Source of the DNA: DATBDE01 sp036270095
GTDB taxonomy: Bacteria > Actinomycetota > Thermoleophilia > Solirubrobacterales > Solirubrobacteraceae
Length of the DNA: 36,900 nucleotides
Assembly: GCA_036270095.1 (NCBI GenBank)
Contig: DATBDE010000115.1
Location: 1 to 36,900, forward strand
Reading direction: 5' to 3'
Of this stretch, positions 16,574 to 24,192 are shown piece after piece. The notes under the pieces were generated by a model. It made no database searches, had not been told where the DNA came from, and was given only the letters and a program-made list of their open reading frames with translations. A program made the translations under genes and the position numbers. Numbering within the stretch: position 1 is the first letter of the stretch; every line of letters starts with the position of its first letter.

Positions 16574-18854
16574 CGGGCGTCGACGCCGAGCGCGTCGTCG
16601 GGCGCTCGCTGTGGCGCAAGGAGGACCGTCGGCTCCTCACGGGCGGTAGCTGCTTCGTCGACGACTTCGAGCGCCCGGGTGCGCTACACGCGGCGATCCT
16701 GCGCAGCCCGCATGCACACGCGCGCATCGTCGCGATCGACGCCACGGCCGCGCTCGAGGACGAGCGCGTGGTCGACGTCGTCACGAGCGACGACCTGCCG
16801 CACCCGCTGCCGCGCATCCCCATGCGCATGTTCCGGATCGACGGCATGGAGAGGCTGCTCCAGTCGCCGCTGGCGGAGGGCGTCGTGCGCTACTCGGGCG
16901 AGCCGGTCGCGGTGGTGCTGGCCGACTCGCGCTACGTCGCCGAGGACGCGCTCGAGCTGATCGCGGTCGCGTACGAGCCGCTCGAACCCCTGCTCGACGC
17001 CACCGCGGCGCTCGACCCCGAGAGCCCGGTGCTGCACGCCGAGGCGGGCACCAACCTCGCAGGCGAGATCCACGTGAGCTTCGGGGACGTCGACGCGGCC
17101 TTCGCCGAGGCCGACGTCGTCCTCGAGGAGCGCCTGTACAGCCACCGTCACGGCGCCGTCCCGATGGAGCCGCGCGGGCTCGTGGCCGAGGGCGCCGACG
17201 GCGGCGGCGTGACCGTGTGGGGCGCGGCCAAGGTCGTGCACACCAACCGCCGCATCCTCGCCGCGCTGCTCGGCCTGCCCGAGGACCGCGTGCGCCTGGT
17301 CGAGCTCGACGTGGGCGGCGGCTTCGGCGGCCGCGGCGAGTTCTACCCCGAGGACTTCCTCATCCCGTTCTGCGCCCTGCGCGCGGGCAAGCCGGTGAGC
17401 TGGACCGAGGACCGCGAGGAGAACCTCCGCGCGCTCAACCACTCGCGCGAGCAGGTCCACGACACCGCCATCGCCCTGCGCGCCGACGGCACCCTGCTCG
17501 CCCTGCGCGACCGCTTCTACTTCAACACCGGCGCCTACGTGCGCACCCACGGGGCCGTGGTCCCGAACATGAGCGTGGCGCTGCTGCCCGGCCCCTACCG
17601 CTGGGCCGCCTACGACTGCACCGCCCTGCAGGTCGTCACCAACAAGACGCCGGCGGGCACGTACCGCGCGCCCGGCCGCTACGAGGCCAACTTCGTGCGC
17701 GAGCGCCTGCTCGACATCGCCGCCCACCGCCTGGGCCGCGACCCCGCCGACCTGCGCCGCCAGAACCTCATCCCCGCGTCGGAGATGCCCTACCAGGTGG
17801 GCACGCACACCGACAACCACCCGGTCGTGTTCGACAGCGGCGACTTCGAGCTTCTGCTCGACAAGGGCCTGCAGTGCTTCGGCTACGAGGAGATGCTGCG
17901 CTGGCGCGCCGCCGACCCTGGGCCGGGGCGGCGCCGCGGCGTCGGCGTGAGCTACTTCGTGGAGAAGAGCGGGATCGCGCGCTGGGAGTACGCCCGCGTG
18001 GCCGTGGGCGACGACGGCGGCGCCGTGGCCTACGTGGGCTCGGCCTCCGTCGGTCAGGGCGTGGAGACCGTGCTGGCCCAGGTGTGCGCCGAGGCCCTCG
18101 GCATCTCCTACGACGCGGTGATGGTCAGCCACGGCGACACCGACGTGGTCCCCGAGGGCATGGGCGCGTTCGGAAGCCGCGCGACGATGCTCGGAGGCAG
18201 CGCCGTGGCCATCGCGGCCGAGGCTGTGCGCAAGCGCCTGGTCGACGCCGCCGCCGAGCGCCTGGAGGCCTCGCCCGACGACCTCATCATCGAGGGCGAC
18301 CGCGTGATCGCGCGCGGGTCGCCGGCGGTCGGCGTGCCCCTGGCCGAGCTCATCGACGGCGCCCCCGAGGAGGAAGAGGCCCGCTTCGAGAGCCCGGACA
18401 TGAGCTTCCCCTACGGGCTGCACCTTGTCGCCCTGGAAGCCGACGTGGAGACCGGCGCGCTCGACATCCACCGCTACGCCGTCGCCTACGACGTGGGCCG
18501 CGCCGTCAACCCACAGCTCGTCCACGGCCAGATCGTCGGCGGCCTTGCGCAAGGCCTCGGCGGAGCCGTGCTCGAGGAGCTCGCCTACGACGCCAGCGGC
18601 CAGCTCGTCAGCGGCTCGTTCATGGACTATCTCCTGCCCACGGCCGGCGAGATGCCGGAGGTGCGGGTCCTCATCACCGAGGACGCGCCCACGCCGCTCA
18701 ACCCGCTCGGCGTCAAGGGCGCCGGCGAGGGCGGCACCGCGGCAGCCGGAGCGGTGATCGCCAACGCGGTCTCGGACGCCCTGGGCGCCGAGGCGACCGT
18801 GCTTCCCCTGACGCCCGAGCGCGTCGTCGACCTCGCACACGAGAGGAGAGCGGC

Positions 18855-18858
<4 letters not shown>
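16567..18858 (+). CDS. Molybdenum hydroxylase large subunit (XdhA/CoxL family)
   Basis: A large subunit of 763 residues. GTG 16567 overlaps the preceding stop codon and gives an N-terminus ending in WRKEDRRLLTGGSCFVDD. Motifs: GGGFGGRGEFYPED, WTEDREENLRALNHSREQ, cofactor loop GTYRAPGRYE, and KGAGEGGTAAAG with the catalytic glutamate. It belongs to the GEFYPED subgroup with the genes at 6601 and 8892. It is the only large subunit in the window directly followed by a small iron-sulfur subunit (ATGA overlap), so the two very likely form a complex. No FAD subunit lies in this operon. Substrate unknown. Confidence 0.93.
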
Positions 18859-19327
<469 letters not shown>

Positions 19328-19328
<1 letters not shown>

Positions 19329-20080
19329 TGCGGCCCGTCGACCTCACCCACCCGTTCTCGATCCACACGCCGGGCTGGGTGGACTATCCGTCGCCGAAGC
19401 TCTCCTACTTCCAGCGCTTCGCGACCAACGGCATCGTCTCCCAGCTGCTGGAGACGCCGCTGCACGCGGGCACGCACTTCGACAGCGAGATGCACATCAT
19501 CTCCGGCGGCGCCGACGTGGGCTCGATCCCGATCGATCGGCTCTGCCGTGAGGGCGTGATCGTCGACGTCTCCGACGTGGTCGAGGACTGGTCGGTGCTC
19601 AAGCCGCACCACATCACCGACAAGATGGAGGTGCGCAAGGGCGACATCCTCATCTACCACACGGGCTACCACCGCTACTTCAACGGGTCGCCCGAGGAGG
19701 ACGAGGAGCGCTACTTCCTGCGCCACCCGGGCGGCGACCGCGAGTTCGCCGAGTGGGTGGCCCAGATGCAGTTCGCCTGGACCGGGTTCGACTGCGCGTC
19801 GGGCGATCACCCGATGAACACGAGCATCCGCTACAAGCGCGCCGACGCGGCCCGGCACTACGAGCGGCAGACCGGGTCGACGATCGAGGACGTGTTCCCG
19901 ATCGACGACATCTTCGTCATGCACAAGGTCCCGTTCCGCGCGGGCGTCTGCCACGTCGAGAACATCGGCGGCGAGCTCGACCAAGTCCTCAACCGCCGCT
20001 GCCAGATCGGGGCGTTCCCGATCCCCATCGACGGAGGGGAGGCCTCGCCGTGCCGCGTCGTGGCCTTCATCGACGAATGA
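19328..20080 (+). CDS. Cyclase-family hydrolase (kynurenine formamidase-like)
   Basis: A 250-residue member of the cyclase family, which includes kynurenine formamidase, isatin hydrolase and similar metal-dependent amide hydrolases. The metal-binding motif is HAGTHFDSEMH (residues 46-56), matching HxGTHxDxxxH. DILIYHTGYHRYF and GFDCASGDHPMN resemble later active-site segments of the family. AAAGGA precedes ATG 19328. Its place behind a molybdenum hydroxylase suggests opening of a cyclic amide or hydrolysis of an N-formyl product; isatin- or imide-type rings are possible, but the substrate is not readable. ATGA overlap with the cupin gene. Confidence 0.88.
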
Positions 20081-20442
20081 CGCGCGTCAACACAAAGCCC
20101 GAGTTCGGCAACTTCGACGCCATCGCGGTCGACGAGCCCTACCCCGGCGTGCGGCGGACCGCGTTCGACACGTCGCGGGCCACGGTCACGCGCTACGAGT
20201 TCGAGCCCGGCGCGGTGTTCCCGCTGCACCGCCACCCCCAGGAGCAGATCACCGTGCTGGAGGCGGGCGAGGCCAAGTTCACCGTCGACGGCGAGGTCAA
20301 GGTGCTGCACCCGGGCGCGTGGTCGGTGGTGCCGCCGGGGATCGAGCACGGGATGACCGCGGGCCGCTCGGGCGCGCGCTTCTTGGCCATCGTGGTGCCG
20401 CGGCGCGAGCGCCGCGACGCCTACGAGCTGACCGGCGCCTGA
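20077..20442 (+). CDS. Small cupin-domain protein
   Basis: A 121-residue single-domain cupin. G45, H51, H53, E56 and G64 (PLHRHPQEQITVLEAG) fit cupin motif 1 and H91 (PPGIEHG) fits motif 2, so the metal site is complete. Such proteins can be isomerases, dioxygenases or simple sensors. As the last gene of the operon, translated from an ATGA overlap, it probably serves the same pathway, but its reaction is unknown. Its last 22 bases overlap the convergent LOG-family gene. Confidence 0.85.
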   Translation: MTRVNTKPEFGNFDAIAVDEPYPGVRRTAFDTSRATVTRYEFEPGAVFPLHRHPQEQITVLEAGEAKFTVDGEVKVLHPGAWSVVPPGIEHGMTAGRSGARFLAIVVPRRERRDAYELTGA

Positions 20443-20978
20443 CCGCCGCCCAGCCGGTCGAGCAGCCTGGAGGGCGAGGCGTCCACGACCAGCCGGTCGC
20501 GGTCGGCGGCGGGGAAGAAGCCCTCGTCGACCGCATGGTCGAACCACGCGCGCAGCGCCGCGAAGTAGCCGTCGGTGTCCAGCAGCCCGCAAGGCTTGTC
20601 GTGCAGGCCGAGCTGGGCCCAGCTGAGCGCCTCGACGAGCTCGTCCAGGGTGCCGATGCCGCCGGCGGCGCCGACGAAGGCGTCGGCGCGCGCGGCCATC
20701 GCGGCCTTGCGCTCGTGCAGCGTGTCCACGACCACGAGCTCGGTCACCCCGGTGTGAGCGATCTCGCGCTCGACCATGCCCTGCGGGATGACGCCGACCA
20801 CCTCGGCGCCGGCCTCCAGCGCCGCGTCCGCGAAGGCGCCCATGAGGCCGGTGCGCCCACCGCCGTAGACGGCGCCCAGGCCGCGGCGGCCGAGCTCGCG
20901 CCCGAGCTCTTCGACGGCGGCCACATAGACCGCGGACACGCCGGACCGGCTGCCCATGAACACGCATACGGAGGTCAT
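20421..20978 (-). CDS. LOG-family protein (TIGR00730; cytokinin riboside 5'-monophosphate phosphoribohydrolase-like)
   Basis: A 185-residue Rossmann-like protein of the LOG family. Landmarks: AVYGGGRTGLMG (36-47), the LHERK motif (87-91) and GGIGTLDE (106-113), which corresponds to PGGxGTxxE and binds the nucleotide phosphate. Family members cleave the N-glycosidic bond of (cytokinin) nucleoside monophosphates. ATG 20978 is preferred; GTG 20987 in frame would add three residues. No clear ribosome binding site is seen. The leader contains an 11-base-pair hairpin (21009-21042). It converges with the cupin gene with a 22-base overlap and does not seem part of the catabolic island. Confidence 0.88.
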   Translation of the reverse strand: MTSVCVFMGSRSGVSAVYVAAVEELGRELGRRGLGAVYGGGRTGLMGAFADAALEAGAEVVGVIPQGMVEREIAHTGVTELVVVDTLHERKAAMAARADAFVGAAGGIGTLDELVEALSWAQLGLHDKPCGLLDTDGYFAALRAWFDHAVDEGFFPAADRDRLVVDASPSRLLDRLGGGQAPVSS

Positions 20979-21008
20979 CGGCCGCACAGTCCAGCAGGCG
21001 GGAGGCGC

Positions 21009-21042
21009 GGCGCGCCGGGCTGACGCTGGTACCCGGCGCGCC
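21009..21042. other. Perfect 11-base-pair hairpin
   Basis: GGCGCGCCGGG (21009-21019) pairs perfectly with CCCGGCGCGCC (21032-21042) around a 12-base loop. On the plus strand it is followed by a moderately T-rich stretch (TTGCCTTCCTT); on the minus strand it sits in the leader of the LOG-family gene. It could be a terminator or a leader structure. It is the first of three hairpins in the 20979-21181 gap. Confidence 0.5.
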
Positions 21043-21068
21043 TTGCCTTCCTTGGAGGAGGGAGAGTG

Positions 21069-21185
21069 ATGCAGGTCATTCGTACGACGAATGACCCACT
21101 ACATCGTAACGAGAACGGCGGCGGACGTGCAGGAGGGATTCCCGCGATCTCGCGAGGGAAGTCCCTAACGAGCGGCGCGAGCTAG
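21069..21185 (+). CDS. Possible 38-residue ORF with a strong ribosome binding site
   Basis: GGAGGAGG lies about 7 bases before a GTG-ATG pair (21066-21071). The frame stays open for 38 codons and ends in TAG at 21183-21185, sharing a CTAG with the stop of the convergent gene. Against it: third-position GC is only about 63%, far below the neighbours, and the peptide is short, glycine-rich and unlike anything I recognise. The frame also runs through two hairpins. It may be a structured RNA with a chance frame rather than a gene. Confidence 0.25.
   Translation: MQVIRTTNDPLHRNENGGGRAGGIPAISRGKSLTSGAS
21074..21096. promoter_or_regulatory. Perfect 10-base inverted repeat
   Basis: GGTCATTCGT and ACGAATGACC flank the centre ACG. 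The dyad is perfect over ten bases on each side. It could be an operator or an RNA hairpin. It stands out because the local base composition is clearly less GC-rich than in the surrounding genes. Confidence 0.5.
21134..21166. terminator. Hairpin just downstream of the 21182-21397 gene
   Basis: AGGGA/TCCCT, TTCCC/GGGAA and GCGA/TCGC pair in succession around a very short loop, with a two-base bulge. Placed just after the stop codon of the minus-strand small membrane protein, it may end that transcript, although no T-run follows. Confidence 0.35.
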
Positions 21186-21397
21186 CGGGTCGCGCGTCCT
21201 CCGTAGGCGGAGATCAGAAGGTTCGCGATCAGGAACCCGAGCACCGCGCCGACGGCGATGGACGCGTCGATCGTGAAGTGGAACCACCCGGCGATGGCCC
21301 AGCCGAGGCCCGCGCCCAGCCCGGTGCCGGCGACGACCTGCAGGCCGGCGGCAGCGCTGATGTTGGGGTCGCGCATGTAGGGGTCGCGTTGCGCCAT
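21182..21397 (-). CDS. Small two-helix membrane protein, weakly AtpZ/AtpI-like
   Basis: A 71-residue protein from ATG 21397 (MAQRDPYMRDPN); the frame is open further upstream but that part is basic and low in complexity. Two glycine-rich hydrophobic segments, about 14-34 and 39-61, frame a short loop (FHFTIDAS). The pattern recalls AtpZ/AtpI-type small membrane proteins but the similarity is weak and no ATP synthase genes are near. Function unknown. Confidence 0.6.
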   Translation of the reverse strand: MAQRDPYMRDPNISAAAGLQVVAGTGLGAGLGWAIAGWFHFTIDASIAVGAVLGFLIANLLISAYGGRATR

Positions 21398-21508
21398 GCG
21401 GAAAGGGCTACCCGCCTTGACTGAACGCGAACGTCGAACGACGACGAAACGGTGGCGGCGCTGTGCGCGCCGCCGCCGCTCGCTGCCAACCAACCGTTGG
21501 GCTCGGGC

Positions 21509-22075
21509 CTACTTCTGGAACTGCGGCTCGAGGCCGGTGACGGTGCCCTCCTGGCCGTTCGGCGACTGGCCGAAGTCCTGCGTGTAGCGCACGACCTTGC
21601 TGCTCGTGTACCACAGGCCGATCCCGATCTCCTTGAAGTTCGGGTTCAGGATGTTGGCGCGGTGGCCGGGCGACGCCATCCACGCGGCCATGACCTGACG
21701 GGGGGTCTTGTAGCCGTTGGCGATGTTCTCGCCCCACCAGCTGAACACGTACCCGGCCTGCGTCAGGCGCTGGTCGGGCGTGACGCCCTCGGGCGTGTTG
21801 TGCGCGTCGTAGTTGCGCTGCGCCATGTCCCGCGAATGCGCGACGGCGGCGTTGGTCAGCTTGGTGTTATTGGTCAGCGGCGCGAGGCCGGCGGCGCGGC
21901 GCTCGTTGTTGGTGATGCACAGCATCGAGTTGGCGATGCGGTTGCCGCTGGTGGTCAGCGCGGAGCTGTCGGCGTACTTGCAGGTGCCGGGGCCGGCATC
22001 GGCCGAGGCGGTCGACGCGCCGATGGCGCCGAGGCTGAGCACGGCGAGGGCGGCTGCGACGGACTTGCGGAACAT
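21509..22075 (-). CDS. Secreted CAP-domain (SCP/PR1) protein
   Basis: A 188-residue exported protein. Residues 1-25 are a signal peptide with a likely cut after ASA. The CAP domain covers about 52-180, with the expected cavity residues H80 (AVAHSRDM), E116 (WWGENIANG) and H138 (PGHRANILNPNFKEIGIG). C32 and C53 could form a disulfide. Bacterial CAP proteins are extracellular; their role in actinobacteria is poorly known. GGGGAGAGAAG precedes the ATG, and the 94-base leader can fold (see 22095-22150). It is transcribed in the same direction as the MocR gene upstream. Confidence 0.92.
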   Translation of the reverse strand: MFRKSVAAALAVLSLGAIGASTASADAGPGTCKYADSSALTTSGNRIANSMLCITNNERRAAGLAPLTNNTKLTNAAVAHSRDMAQRNYDAHNTPEGVTPDQRLTQAGYVFSWWGENIANGYKTPRQVMAAWMASPGHRANILNPNFKEIGIGLWYTSSKVVRYTQDFGQSPNGQEGTVTGLEPQFQK

Positions 22076-22094
22076 GGGCTTCTCTCCCCAGTAG

Positions 22095-22150
22095 GGCCGC
22101 CTTCCCGCGGCGACGCTTGATCGATGGGGGAAGCCTCTCGCCGGGCGGCC
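22095..22150 (-). promoter_or_regulatory. Structured leader of the CAP-domain gene
   Basis: GGCCGCC (22095-22101) can pair with GGCGGCC (22144-22150), and inside it TTCCC (22102-22106) with GGGAA (22128-22132). The whole lies between the MocR stop and the CAP start. I do not recognise a known riboswitch class; it is too short for the c-di-AMP riboswitch that can precede wall-related genes. Confidence 0.3.
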
Positions 22151-22169
22151 TCCGCGACCGCCGCGTCGG

Positions 22170-23612
22170 TCACGGCGTGGAGGTGACGTCGATCACGCCC
22201 GGGCGCGCCGGGCGGTCGACGAAGGCGGCCCACGCCCGCGCCAACCGGCGCGCGGCCTCCTCGAGCACCGGCGGCCACGGCCCGTAACAGACGCGCACGC
22301 ACTCGGGGAAGCCCCCGTCCGGGCTCACGCCACCGCCGGGGGTGATCGCCACCCCGTGGCGCAGGGCGGTTTGGGCGAACGCGGCGCCGCTGCCGGTGGG
22401 CAGCGCGATCCACAGCGACCAGCCGCCCTCGGACGGCCGGACGTCCCAGTCGGGGATCTCGCGCTGCAGGGCGGCGGCGAGGGCCTGCATGTGCTCGTGT
22501 GCCTGCGCGCGCCGCTGCGTTGCCAGTCGCTCGTAGTCCTGCAGCAGCGCGAGGGCGGCGAGCTGGTCCAGCGCGCCCACGCCGAGGTTGAGCGCGCCCT
22601 TGACCCGAGCCAGGCGGAGGACCACGGGGCGGGGCGCGCGCAGCCAGCCGACGCGCAGGGCGCCCCACGCGACCTTGCTCAGCGAGCCGGCGGCGAGCAC
22701 GCGCTCGGGGGCGAGCGCCCACAGCGGCGCGCCTGGATCGCCGTCGTAGCGCAGGTCGGCGAGCACGGTGTCCTCGACGAGGGTCAGCTCGTGCTCGGCC
22801 GCCAGCGCGGCGAGCTGCTCGCGCCGGTGCGACGCCGTGCGGCCGCCGGTCGGGTTGTTGCAGGCGGGGGCCACGTAGAGGGCGTGGACGTGCTGGCGCT
22901 CGAGCAGGGGCTTGAGGGTGTCGACGCGCAGGCCCGCGCCGTCGCGCCCGACGGCCACCGGCGAGCCGCCGGCGCGGGCGATCGCGTCCAGCGCGCCGGG
23001 ATAGCCCGGCGCTTCGACGGCGATGCGGCGCCCGTCGGCGGCGACGAGGGCGACGGCGAGGCTGATCGCCTCCTGTGCCCCGACGGTGATGAGGACCTCC
23101 TCGGGGGTGGTGGGCGCGCCGCGACGGGCGAGCATCTCCGCGACCAGTGCGCGCAGCTCGGCCCAGCCCTGCGGCTGGTAGCCGTGCCCGGGGGCGTGGC
23201 GCGCCAGGTCGGCGCCGTCGAGCCCCAGGCCTTCGACGACGCCGTCGAGCTCGGGGGCGCCCACCGAGAGGTCGATGACCGGGGCGGTGGCGTCCGTGCG
23301 GGCGAGCAGCCCGGCGAGCGCGGGCGACGAGGCGCCGGCCGGTCCGGCGACCGCGTTGCGCAGCACCGTTCCGCTGCCGTGGCGGGTGGCGGCGAGGCCG
23401 CGCTCGCGTAGCTCCCGGTATGCCGCGACGACCGTCGTGCGGCTCACGCCGAGCTCGGCTGCGAGCACGCGCTCGGCGGGCAGGGTGGCGCCCGCGGGCA
23501 ACGCGGCGCGCTCGCTGGCGCGGGCGAGAGCGTCGGCCAGGCGCGCGAACAAGGGCCCGCGCCCCGCCCGCCAGTCGCCGAGCGCCGCGATGAGCTGCTC
23601 CGGCGTTGCCAT
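22170..23612 (-). CDS. MocR-type transcription regulator (GntR HTH fused to PLP aminotransferase fold)
   Basis: A 480-residue regulator of the MocR family. A GntR winged helix (about 20-85: LPAERVLAAELGVSRTTVVAAYRELRERGL, then HGSGTV) is followed by an aminotransferase class I fold. PLP-site features are present: NNPTG at 252-256, D281 in EDTVLADLRY, and the Schiff-base lysine K313 in SLSKVAWGALRVGW. Such proteins usually sense PLP or an amino compound and control a divergent gene. Here the divergent neighbour is the SnoaL-like gene at 23678. No PdxST/PdxR target lies nearby, so the ligand is open. Confidence 0.93.
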   Translation of the reverse strand: MATPEQLIAALGDWRAGRGPLFARLADALARASERAALPAGATLPAERVLAAELGVSRTTVVAAYRELRERGLAATRHGSGTVLRNAVAGPAGASSPALAGLLARTDATAPVIDLSVGAPELDGVVEGLGLDGADLARHAPGHGYQPQGWAELRALVAEMLARRGAPTTPEEVLITVGAQEAISLAVALVAADGRRIAVEAPGYPGALDAIARAGGSPVAVGRDGAGLRVDTLKPLLERQHVHALYVAPACNNPTGGRTASHRREQLAALAAEHELTLVEDTVLADLRYDGDPGAPLWALAPERVLAAGSLSKVAWGALRVGWLRAPRPVVLRLARVKGALNLGVGALDQLAALALLQDYERLATQRRAQAHEHMQALAAALQREIPDWDVRPSEGGWSLWIALPTGSGAAFAQTALRHGVAITPGGGVSPDGGFPECVRVCYGPWPPVLEEAARRLARAWAAFVDRPARPGVIDVTSTP

Positions 23613-23629
23613 AGATCAGTCCATTCGCT

Positions 23630-23638
23630 CCAAATTGG
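23630..23638. promoter_or_regulatory. Possible MocR operator in the divergent promoter
   Basis: CCAA-A-TTGG is a short dyad in the 65-base gap between the MocR start and the SnoaL-like start. The gap is AT-richer than its surroundings and must hold both promoters, so an autoregulatory site is expected here. This dyad is only a candidate. Confidence 0.3.
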
Positions 23639-23677
23639 CTCTCGACAGGCAATCCACTACTCGAAAGGATTGCACAT

Positions 23678-24082
23678 ATGACCCCACTGGAAGCCGCTTG
23701 GATGCCTCCCCCAGACGCGGTCACCACGTTCGCCGAGGATTGGATCGCGGCGTGGAACGACCACGACGTGGACCGCATCCTCGCCCACTACCGCGATGAC
23801 GTCGTCTTCACGTCGCCGTTCGTGACCATGCACGCCTTCGCCGCCGACGGTGTCGTGCACGGGCGCGACGCCCTGCGCCGGTACTTCGTGCGGGCGCTGT
23901 CGAACTACCCCGACCTGCGCTTCGAGCCGATCGCCGTCGTGCCCGGGGTGGACTCGGTCGCCCTGCACTACCGCTCGGTCGGCGCGCGCGAGGCCATCGA
24001 GGTGATGGAGCTCGACGAGGAGCGGCGCGTACGCCGGGTCAACGTGCACTACACGGCGCCGGCCGATTCGACAGGCGCCTGA
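23678..24082 (+). CDS. SnoaL-like (NTF2-fold) protein
   Basis: A 134-residue protein with the NTF2/SnoaL fold: FAEDWIAAWNDHDVDRILAHYRDDVVFTSPF at residues 18-48, then GRDALRRYFVRALSNYPDLRFEP. The arrangement is typical of ketosteroid-isomerase-like or polyketide-cyclase-like small proteins whose activities vary. AAAGGA lies 8 bases before ATG 23678. It diverges from the MocR gene and is followed at once by the hydrolase-glycosyltransferase fusion, so it is probably the first gene of a MocR-controlled pair. Confidence 0.87.
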   Translation: MTPLEAAWMPPPDAVTTFAEDWIAAWNDHDVDRILAHYRDDVVFTSPFVTMHAFAADGVVHGRDALRRYFVRALSNYPDLRFEPIAVVPGVDSVALHYRSVGAREAIEVMELDEERRVRRVNVHYTAPADSTGA

Positions 24083-24192
24083 GCAGCGGGGACACTCCGG
24101 CGACCATCGCGACCGTCGCGTCCCTCGCACCCACGCGCGAGCAGTCGCGCGCCCGCTACCCCGACGAGGAGGGCTTCGTCGAGCGCGACGGG

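Noticed and set aside
20077..20442. Ring-cleaving dioxygenase role for the small cupin
   Set aside because: The metal site is complete, but single-domain cupins of this size have many roles and no family-specific motif supports ring cleavage.
21134..21166. Confident rho-independent terminator
   Set aside because: The stem is good but no T-run follows on either strand, so it is kept only as a low-confidence terminator.
22076..22169. c-di-AMP (ydaO-type) riboswitch before the CAP-domain gene
   Set aside because: The leader is too short and I could not find the conserved motifs; only generic stems are visible.
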